Positions 7,191 through 15,511 of a DNA stretch of 64,000 bases are shown here, one piece after another. Numbering within the stretch: position 1 is the stretch's first letter; each line of letters starts with the position of its first letter. The stretch is from an uncultured Eubacteriales bacterium (GTDB taxonomy: Bacteria > Bacillota > Clostridia > Christensenellales > Aristaeellaceae). The notes beneath the pieces were generated by a model, which was given only the letters and a program-made list of their open reading frames with translations, was not told the origin of the DNA and made no database searches. Where the stretch lies: assembly GCA_902765735.1 (NCBI GenBank), contig CACXBB010000008.1, positions 41,760 to 105,759 of the forward strand. Reading direction: 5' to 3'. Made by a program: the position numbers and the translations under genes.

Positions 7191-8927
7191 CTGGCTTGTA
7201 TACAGCTCATAATAAAACCCCTTGCGCGCCAGCAGGGATTCATGGTTCCCCTGCTCGACGATATGCCCGTCGCGCATGACGAGTATCACGTCGGCCTCGC
7301 GGATGGTAGACAGCCGATGGGCGACGATGAAGGACGTACGGCCCTGCATCATCCGGGCGAAGGCGGACTGTATGCGAAGCTCGGTGCGGGTGTCGATGGA
7401 GGAGGTGGCCTCGTCCAGGATGAGCATCGGCGGCAGCAGCAGCATCACCCGGGTGATGCACAGAAGCTGCTTTTGCCCCTGGGACAGCATGCCGCCGTCC
7501 TCGCCGATGACGGTGTCGTAGCCCTCCGGCAGGCGCATGATGAAGGAATGGGCGTGGGCGGCCTGCGCCGCGGCGACGATCTCCTCCTGTGTGGCGTCAG
7601 GCCGGCCCATGGCGATGTTCTCGCGGATGGTGCCGGGCTTGAGCCAGGTCTCCTGGAGCACCATGCCGTAAGCGTCTCGGAGGCTGTGCCGCTTGAGCGT
7701 CAGGGTGTCCCTGCCGTCCACGCGGATGACGCCCCGGTCGGGATCGTAGAAGCGCATCAGCAGGTTGATGAGCGTGGTCTTGCCGCAGCCCGTGGGCCCC
7801 ACGATGGCCACGCGCTGGCCGGGATTCACCGACAGGTTGAAGTGCTCGATCAGCGGCCGGTCCTTGACATAGGAGAAGCACACGTCCTCCCAGTCCACGC
7901 CGCCCTTGACGTCGGTCAGTTCGCCGGGCGCGTCCGGGGTCTGGGCGGGGGCCTCGATCAGCTCAAACAGCCGGGCGGCGCAGGCGATGGCGTTCTGAAG
8001 CTCCGTCACCACGCCGGAGATCTCGTTGAAGGGCTTGGTGTACTGGTTGGCGTAGGCCAGAAACGCCGTCAGCCCGCCCACGCTGATGTGCCCCGCCAGG
8101 GCGGACAGCGCCCCGGTCAGCGCCACCAGCGCGTACACCACCGAGTTGACGAACCGCGTGGCGGGGTTGGTGATGGAGGAGAAGAACGTGGCCCGCATGG
8201 AGCAGGTTTTGAGCCGCGCGTTGATCTCGTCGAAGCGCTCGGTCTCGGCAGCCTCCCGCCCGTAGGCCTTGACCACCTTCAGGTTGCCGATCCGCTCGTC
8301 GATGAAGGCGGTCTGCTCGCCCCGCGTCTCGGACTGCTGCCGGAACATGGCGTAGGTGCGGGTGGCGATGAACCGCGCCACGAACAGCGAAAGCGGCGTC
8401 ACCCCCACCACCACCAGGGCGATCAGCCAGCTTTTCATGAACATGAAGCCCAGTGTGACCAGTATGGTCAAAACCCCGGTGAACAGCTGCGTGAAGCCCA
8501 TCAGCAGGCCGTCGGCGAACTGGTCCGCATCCGCGATCACCCGGCTGACGGTCTCGCCGTGGGGATGACTGTCGATGTAGGAAAGCGGCAGGTTTTCGAT
8601 GTGTTGAAGCGCCTCCTCGCGAAGGTCCCGCACCACGTCGAAGGTCACCCGGTTGTTGACGGCGTTCATCACCCACTGGCCCAGGCCGGTGAGCGCCACG
8701 CACAGCCCGATGCGGACCAGTATGGGGAAGATCCGGTCAAAGTCCACATGGCCCGCGTCCACGATGCCGTCGATGGCCCGGCCCACCAGTATGGGCACGT
8801 ACAGCGTCAGAAGCACCGTGCCCGCCGCCAGGGCAAGCGACACGAGCACCAGCCACCTGTAGTGTCCGATGCGGTGAAGCACCTTTTTCAGCGTGCCCGC
8901 GGAGGACGGATTCAGCCCTTTTTTCAT
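7164..8927 (-). CDS. ABC exporter half-transporter, subunit with the competent Walker B
   Basis: 587 residues: a six-helix transmembrane domain (about 1-320) and an ATPase domain. Walker A is GPTGCGKTT (377-385), the signature is the non-canonical LSQGQ (481-485), Walker B is MLILDEATSS with a catalytic Glu, and the switch histidine is His537 in FIVAHRLS. Paired with the next gene it gives one competent and one degenerate ATP site, as in TM287/288 and BmrCD. Its start overlaps the partner's stop by four bases (ATGA). The C-terminus GVGSRE is encoded by the adjacent heptamer array. Probably exports a drug, lipid or peptide; the substrate is unknown. Confidence 0.93.
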   Translation of the reverse strand: MKKGLNPSSAGTLKKVLHRIGHYRWLVLVSLALAAGTVLLTLYVPILVGRAIDGIVDAGHVDFDRIFPILVRIGLCVALTGLGQWVMNAVNNRVTFDVVRDLREEALQHIENLPLSYIDSHPHGETVSRVIADADQFADGLLMGFTQLFTGVLTILVTLGFMFMKSWLIALVVVGVTPLSLFVARFIATRTYAMFRQQSETRGEQTAFIDERIGNLKVVKAYGREAAETERFDEINARLKTCSMRATFFSSITNPATRFVNSVVYALVALTGALSALAGHISVGGLTAFLAYANQYTKPFNEISGVVTELQNAIACAARLFELIEAPAQTPDAPGELTDVKGGVDWEDVCFSYVKDRPLIEHFNLSVNPGQRVAIVGPTGCGKTTLINLLMRFYDPDRGVIRVDGRDTLTLKRHSLRDAYGMVLQETWLKPGTIRENIAMGRPDATQEEIVAAAQAAHAHSFIMRLPEGYDTVIGEDGGMLSQGQKQLLCITRVMLLLPPMLILDEATSSIDTRTELRIQSAFARMMQGRTSFIVAHRLSTIREADVILVMRDGHIVEQGNHESLLARKGFYYELYTSQFEGVGSRE

Positions 8928-10642
8928 GCCGTCCGCACCTCCCCTCCGCCGAACTGGGAATCGTAGATTTCCTTGTAGACGGGGCAGCGCTCCATGAGCT
9001 CAGAGTGCGTGCCCTTCCCCACCAGCCTGCCGTCGTCCAGCACCAGGATCTGGTCGGCCCCCATGATGGAGGCGGTGCGCTGGGAGATGATGAACACCGT
9101 GGGGTTGTAGTCGAGCCCCGCGATGGCCGCGCGGAGGCGGGCGTCGGTGACCATGTCAAGCGCGGAGGCGGAATCGTCCAGCACCAGTATCTCCGGCCTG
9201 CGCACCAGCGCCCGGGCAACGGTCAGCCGCTGGCGCTGCCCGCCGGACAGGTTCGCGCCGTTCTGCTCGATCATGCCGTCCAGACCGCCCTTGAACGCCA
9301 CCACCTCGCCCGCTTGGGCGGTGTTCGCGGCGGCCATGAGGGCGTCGTCGTCGGCCTCGGGCAGGCCCCAGCGCAGGTTGTCACGGATAGAACCCTTGAA
9401 AAGCACCGTTTTCTGCATCACGAAGCCCACCCGCTGCCGAAGCGCCTGCTGATTGTAGCTTCGCACGTCCGCGCCGAACACCCTCACGCTGCCCTCGGTG
9501 ACATCGTAGAACCGGGGGATCAGCGACGCCAGCGAGGTCTTGCCCGCGCCGGTGCCGCCGATGATGCCCACGGTCTGCCCCCGCAGGGCGGTGAAGCAGA
9601 TGTCCATCAGGGACGGATTGCCCGCCCCGGGGTAGGTGAGGCTCACATGGTCGAATTCCACCGCGGGCGCGTCGGCGGCGGGCGCCGCGCCGGGGCCGTC
9701 CGCCATCGCCGGTTCCATGGCCAGCACGTCGGCCACCCGCTTCCAGCTCGCCCAGGCCTTGTTGATGGTGATGGTCAGCCCCGCGAACTTGATGAGTTCC
9801 ACCAGTATCTGGCTCATGTAGTTGTAGAGCGCCACCACCTGGCCCCGTGTGAGGATGCCCGCGTCCACCCGGATCGCGCCCTGGCGGACCAGGGCGATCA
9901 CGGCGATGTTGATGATGACGTAGGTCAGCGGATTCAGAAGCGCCGACACCCGCCCGGCCCGAAGCTGCAGCCGGGTCAGCGTGCGGTTGCGGCTCACGAA
10001 CTCGGCGTACTCGGCGTCCTCCCGCCGGAAGGCGCGGATCACCCGCGCGCCGGTCAGGTTTTCCCGGGTGGCCTCCAGCACCTTTTCGAGCTGGCGCTGC
10101 ACGATACGCATCATGGGGATATTCAGCGCCATGATGGCGTATGTGACGATCATCAGCGCGACGATGACGATGGCGAATATCCGGGCGATGCGCGCGTCGA
10201 TGGTGAAGGCCATCACCATCGCGCCGAACACCACGAAGGGCGAGCGCAGCACCAGCCGCAGCACCATGTTCACGCCGGTCTGGGCCTGGTTGACGTCGCT
10301 GGTCATGCGGGTGATCATGGCCGAGGTGCCCAGCCGGTCCACGTCCGAAAAGGACAGCCCCGCCAGCTTTTCAAACAGCGCGTGGCGCACGTCCGCCGCG
10401 AAGCCCGTGGCCGAGCGCGCCGCGAAATACTGGGCCGTGATCGCCGCCGCCAGGCCCGCGATGCCGAGCAATACCAGCACGCCGCACATCCGCCAGATGT
10501 GGCCGGCGTTGCCCGCGCCGATGCCCCTGTCGATGATCGACGCCATCACCAGCGGCACAAACAGCTCCAGCGTCGCCTCGAACATCTTGAACAGCGGCGC
10601 GCAGATACATTCCATGCGGTATTTTTTCAGATAGCGAAGCAT
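8924..10642 (-). CDS. ABC exporter half-transporter, subunit with degenerate Walker B
   Basis: 572 residues, transmembrane domain then ATPase domain. Walker A GGTGAGKTS (362-370) and signature LSGGQ (465-469) are canonical, but Walker B ends in Asp (ILVLDDSASALD, Asp490) where Glu is usual, and the switch residue is Gln521 (FIISQRTASI) in place of His. These changes mark the non-hydrolysing half of a heterodimeric exporter. First gene of a two-gene operon, translated just ahead of its partner. GGAGTG precedes the start. A strong promoter lies upstream. Confidence 0.93.
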   Translation of the reverse strand: MLRYLKKYRMECICAPLFKMFEATLELFVPLVMASIIDRGIGAGNAGHIWRMCGVLVLLGIAGLAAAITAQYFAARSATGFAADVRHALFEKLAGLSFSDVDRLGTSAMITRMTSDVNQAQTGVNMVLRLVLRSPFVVFGAMVMAFTIDARIARIFAIVIVALMIVTYAIMALNIPMMRIVQRQLEKVLEATRENLTGARVIRAFRREDAEYAEFVSRNRTLTRLQLRAGRVSALLNPLTYVIINIAVIALVRQGAIRVDAGILTRGQVVALYNYMSQILVELIKFAGLTITINKAWASWKRVADVLAMEPAMADGPGAAPAADAPAVEFDHVSLTYPGAGNPSLMDICFTALRGQTVGIIGGTGAGKTSLASLIPRFYDVTEGSVRVFGADVRSYNQQALRQRVGFVMQKTVLFKGSIRDNLRWGLPEADDDALMAAANTAQAGEVVAFKGGLDGMIEQNGANLSGGQRQRLTVARALVRRPEILVLDDSASALDMVTDARLRAAIAGLDYNPTVFIISQRTASIMGADQILVLDDGRLVGKGTHSELMERCPVYKEIYDSQFGGGEVRTA

Positions 10643-10676
10643 TTGTGATCACTCCACTTATTACGTCTTTGCATTC

Positions 10677-10705
10677 ATTATAAATGAAATACAGCCATAG
10701 CGCAA
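10677..10705 (-). promoter_or_regulatory. Promoter of the ABC exporter operon
   Basis: Minus strand TTGCGC (10700-10705), 17 bp, TATAAT (10677-10682). The inverted hexamers CCATAG (10695-10700) and CTATGG (10710-10715) overlap the -35 and could bind a repressor. Confidence 0.78.
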
Positions 10706-10727
10706 CCGTCTATGGCAGGAATTACAT

Positions 10728-10757
10728 TTGCTTTTCATGCCTGTAATATGGGATAAT
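10728..10757 (+). promoter_or_regulatory. Candidate promoter of the DUF3810 gene
   Basis: TTGCTT (10728-10733), 18 bp, GATAAT (10752-10757), divergent from the exporter promoter. Confidence 0.5.
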
Positions 10758-10790
10758 TCCGGTATCACGGATACATGAGAGGCCAGTGTC

Positions 10791-11639
10791 ATGAAGCGGT
10801 CATTGATATGCGTTGCGATCCTCGCGCCGGCGATGGCGATACTGCGGTTCTGGCCCGGGCTGGCCGGGCTATGGATGGAAAACGCCGCCCTGCCGCTTTT
10901 TGGCGCGCTGCACCGAACGAGCGCCGCGCTGCCCTTCCCGCTGCTCGAGCCGCTGGCGTTTCTGCTGCTCATGGGCCTGCTGCGCCGCCGTTCCCGGGCG
11001 CTGGCGCTGGCCTTCATCCTCGGGATGTACGGTCTTTTGTGGTATCCCGCCTACTTCGCCGCCCCCGCGCCGCAGTGCGATGCCCCCGCCGACCCGGAGC
11101 GGCTGTGCGTCCTGCTCACGGACGCGCTGAACGCCTCGGCGCTCGCCTTCGAGCCGCCCTTCGACGCGGCGGGGACCGTGGCCGGGCTGCCCGGGGCGCG
11201 GGTGAAGCCCGCGCGCTGGCCGGAGTGGATGCGCGCCATGGACATCGAGGGGCTGTTCGCTCCCTGGACGGGGGAGGCGCTGGCGGACGCCGACGCGCCG
11301 CCGGGCAGCCTGCCCTTCACCTGCGTGCACGAGCTGATGCACTTAAAGGGCATCGCCGACGAGGGGCAGGCCAACATCGCCGCGTACCGTCTCTGCCTCG
11401 AAGCGGGCGGCATGTTCGCCGACTCCGCCCGGCTGTGGGCGCTCAGGCGCGCGCTCTCACGGCTGGACGAGCCCGCCCGCGCGCGCGTCGCCCGCCGCGC
11501 CGACCGCCGCCTGCGCCCGCTGCTGATGATCTCGGACACCCGGGCACCCTCGCCGCTGTCCCGGCTTCTGGGCATCGCCCGACAGACCGCCGACTACGAC
11601 GCCCTGCTGAGCTGGCTGTGCCGCCAGGCGCGCGTTTAA
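10791..11639 (+). CDS. DUF3810-type membrane protein with HExxH metalloprotease motif
   Basis: 282 residues. Two or three hydrophobic segments cover about 1-92, followed by a soluble region. The motif CVHELMHLKGIADEGQANIAAYRLC has His180-Glu181 and His184, with a downstream Glu191, matching the zinc-site pattern of DUF3810 proteins, which are predicted but uncharacterised membrane metallopeptidases. It ends four bases into the convergent glycosyltransferase gene. Function is inferred from the motif only. Confidence 0.82.
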   Translation: MKRSLICVAILAPAMAILRFWPGLAGLWMENAALPLFGALHRTSAALPFPLLEPLAFLLLMGLLRRRSRALALAFILGMYGLLWYPAYFAAPAPQCDAPADPERLCVLLTDALNASALAFEPPFDAAGTVAGLPGARVKPARWPEWMRAMDIEGLFAPWTGEALADADAPPGSLPFTCVHELMHLKGIADEGQANIAAYRLCLEAGGMFADSARLWALRRALSRLDEPARARVARRADRRLRPLLMISDTRAPSPLSRLLGIARQTADYDALLSWLCRQARV

Positions 11640-12796
11640 GCGCCCCCTGCGACCGCCAGTATCGCCTCCGCCGCGGCCTTCGGCCCGCCGCAGGCGCGGA
11701 AGCCCTGCCCGATCTTACCCGCGGCATCCCGATATCCGGGGTCAGTCAATACCGCGTCCACCGCGGCGCGTATGGCGTCGGGATCCGCCGAGTGCAGCCT
11801 CAGCCCCGCGCCCATCTCCTCCGCGCGGTTCGCCACGCCGCCCTCCTCCGGGGTCAGGGGGCGTGTGACCAGCGGCACGCCGAAGTACAGCGCCTCGCTG
11901 ACGCTGTTCATGCCGCAGTGGGTGACGAAGGCGTCCGCCGCCTGCAGCACCGCGAGCTGGTCCACCCGCCGGTGCGCATGGACGTTCTCCGGCAGGTCCG
12001 AAGGCGCCCGGCTCTCCCCCACCGACAGGATCACCTCGTACCGCCCGTCCCCCAGGGCTTGCACGCAGTTCCGGTAGAAGTCATCCTCCCCGTCCAGCAC
12101 CGTGCCCATGGACACGTACACCAGCGGGCGTTCGGGCTTCTGCATCGGCGCCGTCACCGGGCGCAGGCAGGGCCCCACGAAGCGGTATTTGTCCGAAAAC
12201 GTGTCCGCGCAGGGCTGAAACTCCCGCGAGGTGTACACCACCGTGGGGGTGTTGTCGTCGTTCTGTACGATGTCCAGCACGCTCTTCACCGGATAGCCCG
12301 CGTCCCGCAGGGGCCTGAGCAGCCGCGCGGCCTTCGGCATTTTGATCAGCATCTGAACAAGGTCCCCCAGGCCCTGCTTCATGACCTTTGACGAGTGCCG
12401 GTTGAATGCGAAGGTGGTGGTGGAGCTGATGAAAGGGATGCCCAGCCGCAGGGCGAACAGCTTGCCCCAGAAGGCCACCGAGTCCGCCACAATCACGTCC
12501 GGCTTCAGCGCCTTCAGCGATTCAAGCGCCATGTCCTGCAAGGCCAGCGTGGTATCCACGATCAGCTTCGTGGACACCAGTATGTCACGGGCCACCGCGT
12601 TGCCGTCGGACGTCGCCACGGCGTTGCCCGCGCCGCAGTCCACAAACCGCGCCCCGGCGGCCTCGATCTCCGATCGGAAGGGCTCGAAGCTGTAATAGGT
12701 CACCCGATGGCCCATGTCCGTCAGCACCCTCACCACCGGCAGGGTGGGGTTGGTGTGACCGTGGGCCGGTATGCAGAAAAACGCGATGTCAGCCAT
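11636..12796 (-). CDS. MGT-type glycosyltransferase (GT1 family)
   Basis: 386 residues from the start at 12794-12796 (MADIAFFCIPAHGHTNPTLPV), which has GGAGG upstream. The N-terminal HGHTNPTLP acceptor motif and the C-terminal nucleotide-sugar motif (VDQLAVLQAADAFVTHCGMNSVSEALYFGVPLVTRP) are those of the macrolide glycosyltransferase branch of GT1, enzymes that inactivate antibiotics or decorate natural products and lipids. Its start overlaps the AbrB stop by eight bases, so the two are co-translated. No biosynthetic cluster is nearby, which favours a detoxification or lipid role; this is inference. Confidence 0.92.
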   Translation of the reverse strand: MADIAFFCIPAHGHTNPTLPVVRVLTDMGHRVTYYSFEPFRSEIEAAGARFVDCGAGNAVATSDGNAVARDILVSTKLIVDTTLALQDMALESLKALKPDVIVADSVAFWGKLFALRLGIPFISSTTTFAFNRHSSKVMKQGLGDLVQMLIKMPKAARLLRPLRDAGYPVKSVLDIVQNDDNTPTVVYTSREFQPCADTFSDKYRFVGPCLRPVTAPMQKPERPLVYVSMGTVLDGEDDFYRNCVQALGDGRYEVILSVGESRAPSDLPENVHAHRRVDQLAVLQAADAFVTHCGMNSVSEALYFGVPLVTRPLTPEEGGVANRAEEMGAGLRLHSADPDAIRAAVDAVLTDPGYRDAAGKIGQGFRACGGPKAAAEAILAVAGGA

Positions 12797-13004
12797 TGTC
12801 CCGTCCCTCCCCGAATACCACCCTGAACACATCGTCAAACCGGTCCTTCGGCGGGATCGCGATGCCCTGCGCCGCGTCCCCCAGCAGCAAGAGCCTGTCC
12901 CCCGGGCGAATGTCGAATAAGTCCCGCATCTCCTTCGGAATCACGATCTGCCCCTTGGCGCCCACCGTGACCGTGCAGGCGCAGCGCTGCGCTCTTTCGG
13001 TCAT
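12789..13004 (-). CDS. AbrB/MazE-type DNA-binding protein
   Basis: 71 residues with one swapped-hairpin AbrB domain (TVTVGAKGQIVIPKEMRDLFDIRPGDRLLLL). I start at the ATG at 13002-13004, eight bases after AGGAGG; an in-frame TTG two codons earlier lies too close to that site. Acts as a dimeric repressor in this family. It leads the operon with the glycosyltransferase, and a 16-bp-arm palindrome covers its own promoter, which points to autoregulation. The C-terminal tail (RFDDVFRVVFGEGRDNG) is short; no toxin partner is visible. Confidence 0.9.
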   Translation of the reverse strand: MTERAQRCACTVTVGAKGQIVIPKEMRDLFDIRPGDRLLLLGDAAQGIAIPPKDRFDDVFRVVFGEGRDNG

Positions 13005-13016
13005 AAACAATCCCTC

Positions 13017-13068
13017 CTGTGGTATGATTTGTTATACAAATCATACCACAGAACAGAGGTTTGCGCAA
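13017..13068 (-). promoter_or_regulatory. AbrB operon promoter with long palindromic operator
   Basis: Minus-strand promoter TTGCGC (13063-13068), 17 bp, TATGAT (13040-13045) preceded by TGG, an extended -10. A perfect palindrome with 16-bp arms (13017-13032 and 13036-13051, 3-bp centre) covers the -10 and the predicted transcription start and reaches the ribosome binding site. The left half also contains TGGTATGAT, so the site reads the same on the other strand. Confidence 0.85.
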
Positions 13069-13083
13069 GGAGGAGTTTTGTTA

Positions 13084-13330
13084 TAATGGGAAATGGGAAA
13101 TTGGGGTGACGACCTCTTCCGTCATTTGCTTTGCAAATGCCACCTTCCCCTGAAGGGGAAGGCTTTTGGAAACGTAACCCTATGCCTTCCCCTTTAGGGG
13201 AAGGTGGCAGCCCGAAGGGCTGACGAAAGAGGTCGTCACCCATTCCCTTCGGGCGATGAGGACATCGCCCCTACGAAACCACGCTCCTTCGCCCTCCATT
13301 TCCCATTTCCCATTTCCCATTCCCCATTTC
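13084..13330. repeat. Modular intergenic repeat: ATTTCCC-type arms around an inverted hairpin cassette
   Basis: No gene lies between 13005 and 13380. Left arm 13084-13105 (GGGAAAT units), right arm 13294-13330 (ATTTCCC units). Between them 13108-13237 is an inverted pair of hairpin cassettes: GACGACCTCTTCC, a variable stem, ACCTTCCCC-TGAA-GGGGAAGG, a centre, then the mirror. 13247-13273 holds GGGCGATGAGGACATCGCCC plus CTAC, a divergent member of the GC-rich palindrome family. Confidence 0.85.
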
Positions 13331-13380
13331 TCTTCTCACCCCGCGCCTCCCGCCGTCATAGTACGAACGGGAGGTGCTCT

Positions 13381-14151
13381 ATGAACGAGGCGATTCAGGG
13401 GATCATGATCCCCTTTATAGGCACGTCGCTGGGAGCAGCGCTGGTATTCTTCATGCAGAGGGAGATTCCGGGGCTGCTGCGGCGGGCGCTGACGGGCTTC
13501 GCGGCGGGGGTGATGGTGGCGGCGTCGGTGTGGAGCCTGCTGCTCCCGGCCCTCGCGCAGTCGTCGGGGCTGGGCGCGTGGGCGTTCGTCCCGGCGGCGG
13601 GCGGTTTCTGGCTGGGGGTGCTGTTTTTGCTGCTGATGGACAGAGCAACGCCCCGCCTGTGCCCGGATGCGGGCGGCGGGGCGGGGCGGCTGTCCCCGAC
13701 GGCCATGCTTCTTCTGGCGGTGACGATCCACAACGTGCCGGAGGGCATGGCGGTGGGCGTGGTGTACGCGGGGCTCCTGACAGGGCGCGGCGGCGTGACG
13801 GCGCTGGGGGCCCTGTCGCTGGCGCTGGGCATCGCGATCCAGAACCTGCCGGAGGGCGCGATCATCTCCATGCCGCTGCGCGCGGCGGGCTTGTCGCGGC
13901 GGAGGGCATTCGCGGGCGGCGTGCTGTCCGGCGCGGTGGAGCCGCTGGGCGCGGCCCTGATGCTTCTGCTGGCGGACCGCCTCGCCCCGGCGATGCCCTG
14001 GTGCCTGAGCTTCGCCGCCGGGGCTATGCTGTACGTCGTGGTGGAGGAGCTGATTCCCGGTTTGTCCCGGGACCCCGCCTCAGGTGCGGGCGCCGCGTGG
14101 TTCGCCGCGGGGTTCACGGTCATGCTGGCGCTGGACGTGGCCCTCGGATAG
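13381..14151 (+). CDS. ZIP-family metal transporter
   Basis: 256 residues with about eight predicted membrane helices, moving zinc or other divalent metals across the membrane. The metal-binding motifs are HNVPEG (His117) in helix IV and QNLPEG (about 154-159) in helix V, typical of the ZupT/GufA branch. The start at 13381 has GGGAGG eight bases upstream; longer in-frame starts run back into repeat DNA. Monocistronic as far as can be seen and convergent with tldE. Confidence 0.92.
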   Translation: MNEAIQGIMIPFIGTSLGAALVFFMQREIPGLLRRALTGFAAGVMVAASVWSLLLPALAQSSGLGAWAFVPAAGGFWLGVLFLLLMDRATPRLCPDAGGGAGRLSPTAMLLLAVTIHNVPEGMAVGVVYAGLLTGRGGVTALGALSLALGIAIQNLPEGAIISMPLRAAGLSRRRAFAGGVLSGAVEPLGAALMLLLADRLAPAMPWCLSFAAGAMLYVVVEELIPGLSRDPASGAGAAWFAAGFTVMLALDVALG

Positions 14152-14153
14152 CC

Positions 14154-15509
14154 TTATTCACCCTTTCCGGCCACGGAAAGGGCAGAGATCAACAGGCACG
14201 GGCTGCCGAAGCAGCTGGTGCCGGGGGCGCGGAACTCGAGGTCTGAACCCACGGTCTCCACGTCCCTGAGCAGCTCGTAGAAATTCCCGGCAACGGTGAT
14301 CTGGTTGACGGGGGACGCGACCCGCCCGCCCTCGATTTTAAACCCCTTGGCGGCCAGGGAGAAGTCGCCGGTGACGGCGTTCGCCCCGGCGTGCATGCCC
14401 TGCAGCTCGGTGATCAGCAGGCCGTCGCCGACCCTCTCGACCATGCCGTCGAAGCCGGTGTCCGACGGGGCGAAGAAGAAGTTCGTCGGCGCGACGCCCA
14501 CCCCGGCGGCGTAGGAGGCCCGGGCGGCGTTGGCGGTGGTCTCGACGCCCTGCTTGTGGGCGGTTTTTAAATTGTGCAGTAAGGTGTTGAGCCGGCCGTT
14601 TTCCACCACAGCCTTGACCCGCGTGGCCACGCCCTCGCCGTCGAAGGGGGCGGAGGAGGCGCTGTCCGGGCGGTGGGGGTCGTCCGTCAGCGTGACGCAC
14701 CCGGCGGCGACGATCTCCCCCTCCCGGCCCTTCAGCCGCGACAGCCCGCGCTGGGCGTTGTCGGCGGAGAATATGCCGGCGAAGGTGGACAGCAGCGTGC
14801 CCGCCACGTCGTTTCTGAGCAGCACCCGGTACTTCCCGGAGGGCACCGGCGCGCCGTCCAGGCCGTCCAGGGCCTCCTTCGCGGCAGCCTTCGCCACGGC
14901 CTCCAGGTCCACCTCGTCGGGCTTCATGGTGAAGAACACCTTCATGCCGGTGTTGACCTTTTCGCCATCCCGGGCCACCACGCACACGTAGCCGCCCAGC
15001 AGCGCGGACTTCATGGACACCTGAAGCCCCAGCGTGTTGGTCAGCATGCGCTCCCCGGTGGAGGAGAACACGGCGCAGTCCTCCACCTGCGCGATCCGGG
15101 GGTCCTGATCAAGCGCCAGCTTTTCCAGCCGTTTGGCCATGTCGATCTTCACCGCGGCGTCCATCGCCCCGATTTCGGGGTTGCAGAGGTCCAGCTCGGG
15201 GTATTGTTCATCCCCGGCGTACATAAACTGCTCGTCCTTCGACTCCACCAGATCGGCGTTCTCGATCGCGCCGTCCAGAAGCTGGGTCAGCGCGTCCTCG
15301 TCCAGGATCTGGGTGGAGGCCGTGCCGGTGTGGCCATCCTTCAGCACCCGGAAGCCCAGGCCCGCGCTGTCCGACACGCTGTACTGGTGGATCTCGCCGC
15401 CCTTGACGGACACCTCAAAGCTCTCGCCGCTCTCGTAACAGATCTCCCCGGCCACGCCGCGCTCGGCGGCGGCGTCCAGCAGGCGGCGGATAAATGCGCT
15501 CCTGTCCAT
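14154..15509 (-). CDS. pmbA: TldE/PmbA-family protease subunit
   Basis: 451 residues, partner of TldD in the TldD/TldE modification protease that degrades unfolded or modified peptides. It has the family's glycine-rich C-terminal half and lacks the HExxxH zinc motif, as expected for TldE. The ATG at 15509 lies nine bases after GGGAGG; the ATG at 15515 overlaps the tldD stop (ATGA) and is a possible alternative, adding two residues. Second gene of the operon with tldD. Confidence 0.93.
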   Translation of the reverse strand: MDRSAFIRRLLDAAAERGVAGEICYESGESFEVSVKGGEIHQYSVSDSAGLGFRVLKDGHTGTASTQILDEDALTQLLDGAIENADLVESKDEQFMYAGDEQYPELDLCNPEIGAMDAAVKIDMAKRLEKLALDQDPRIAQVEDCAVFSSTGERMLTNTLGLQVSMKSALLGGYVCVVARDGEKVNTGMKVFFTMKPDEVDLEAVAKAAAKEALDGLDGAPVPSGKYRVLLRNDVAGTLLSTFAGIFSADNAQRGLSRLKGREGEIVAAGCVTLTDDPHRPDSASSAPFDGEGVATRVKAVVENGRLNTLLHNLKTAHKQGVETTANAARASYAAGVGVAPTNFFFAPSDTGFDGMVERVGDGLLITELQGMHAGANAVTGDFSLAAKGFKIEGGRVASPVNQITVAGNFYELLRDVETVGSDLEFRAPGTSCFGSPCLLISALSVAGKGE

Positions 15510-15511
15510 GC

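Noticed and set aside
7101..8966. Very long open frame antisense to the ABC exporter (621 codons), and similar long antisense frames across the window
   Set aside because: GC-rich coding DNA leaves the opposite strand open; these lack ribosome sites and show His/Gly/Arg/Val-rich shadow composition.
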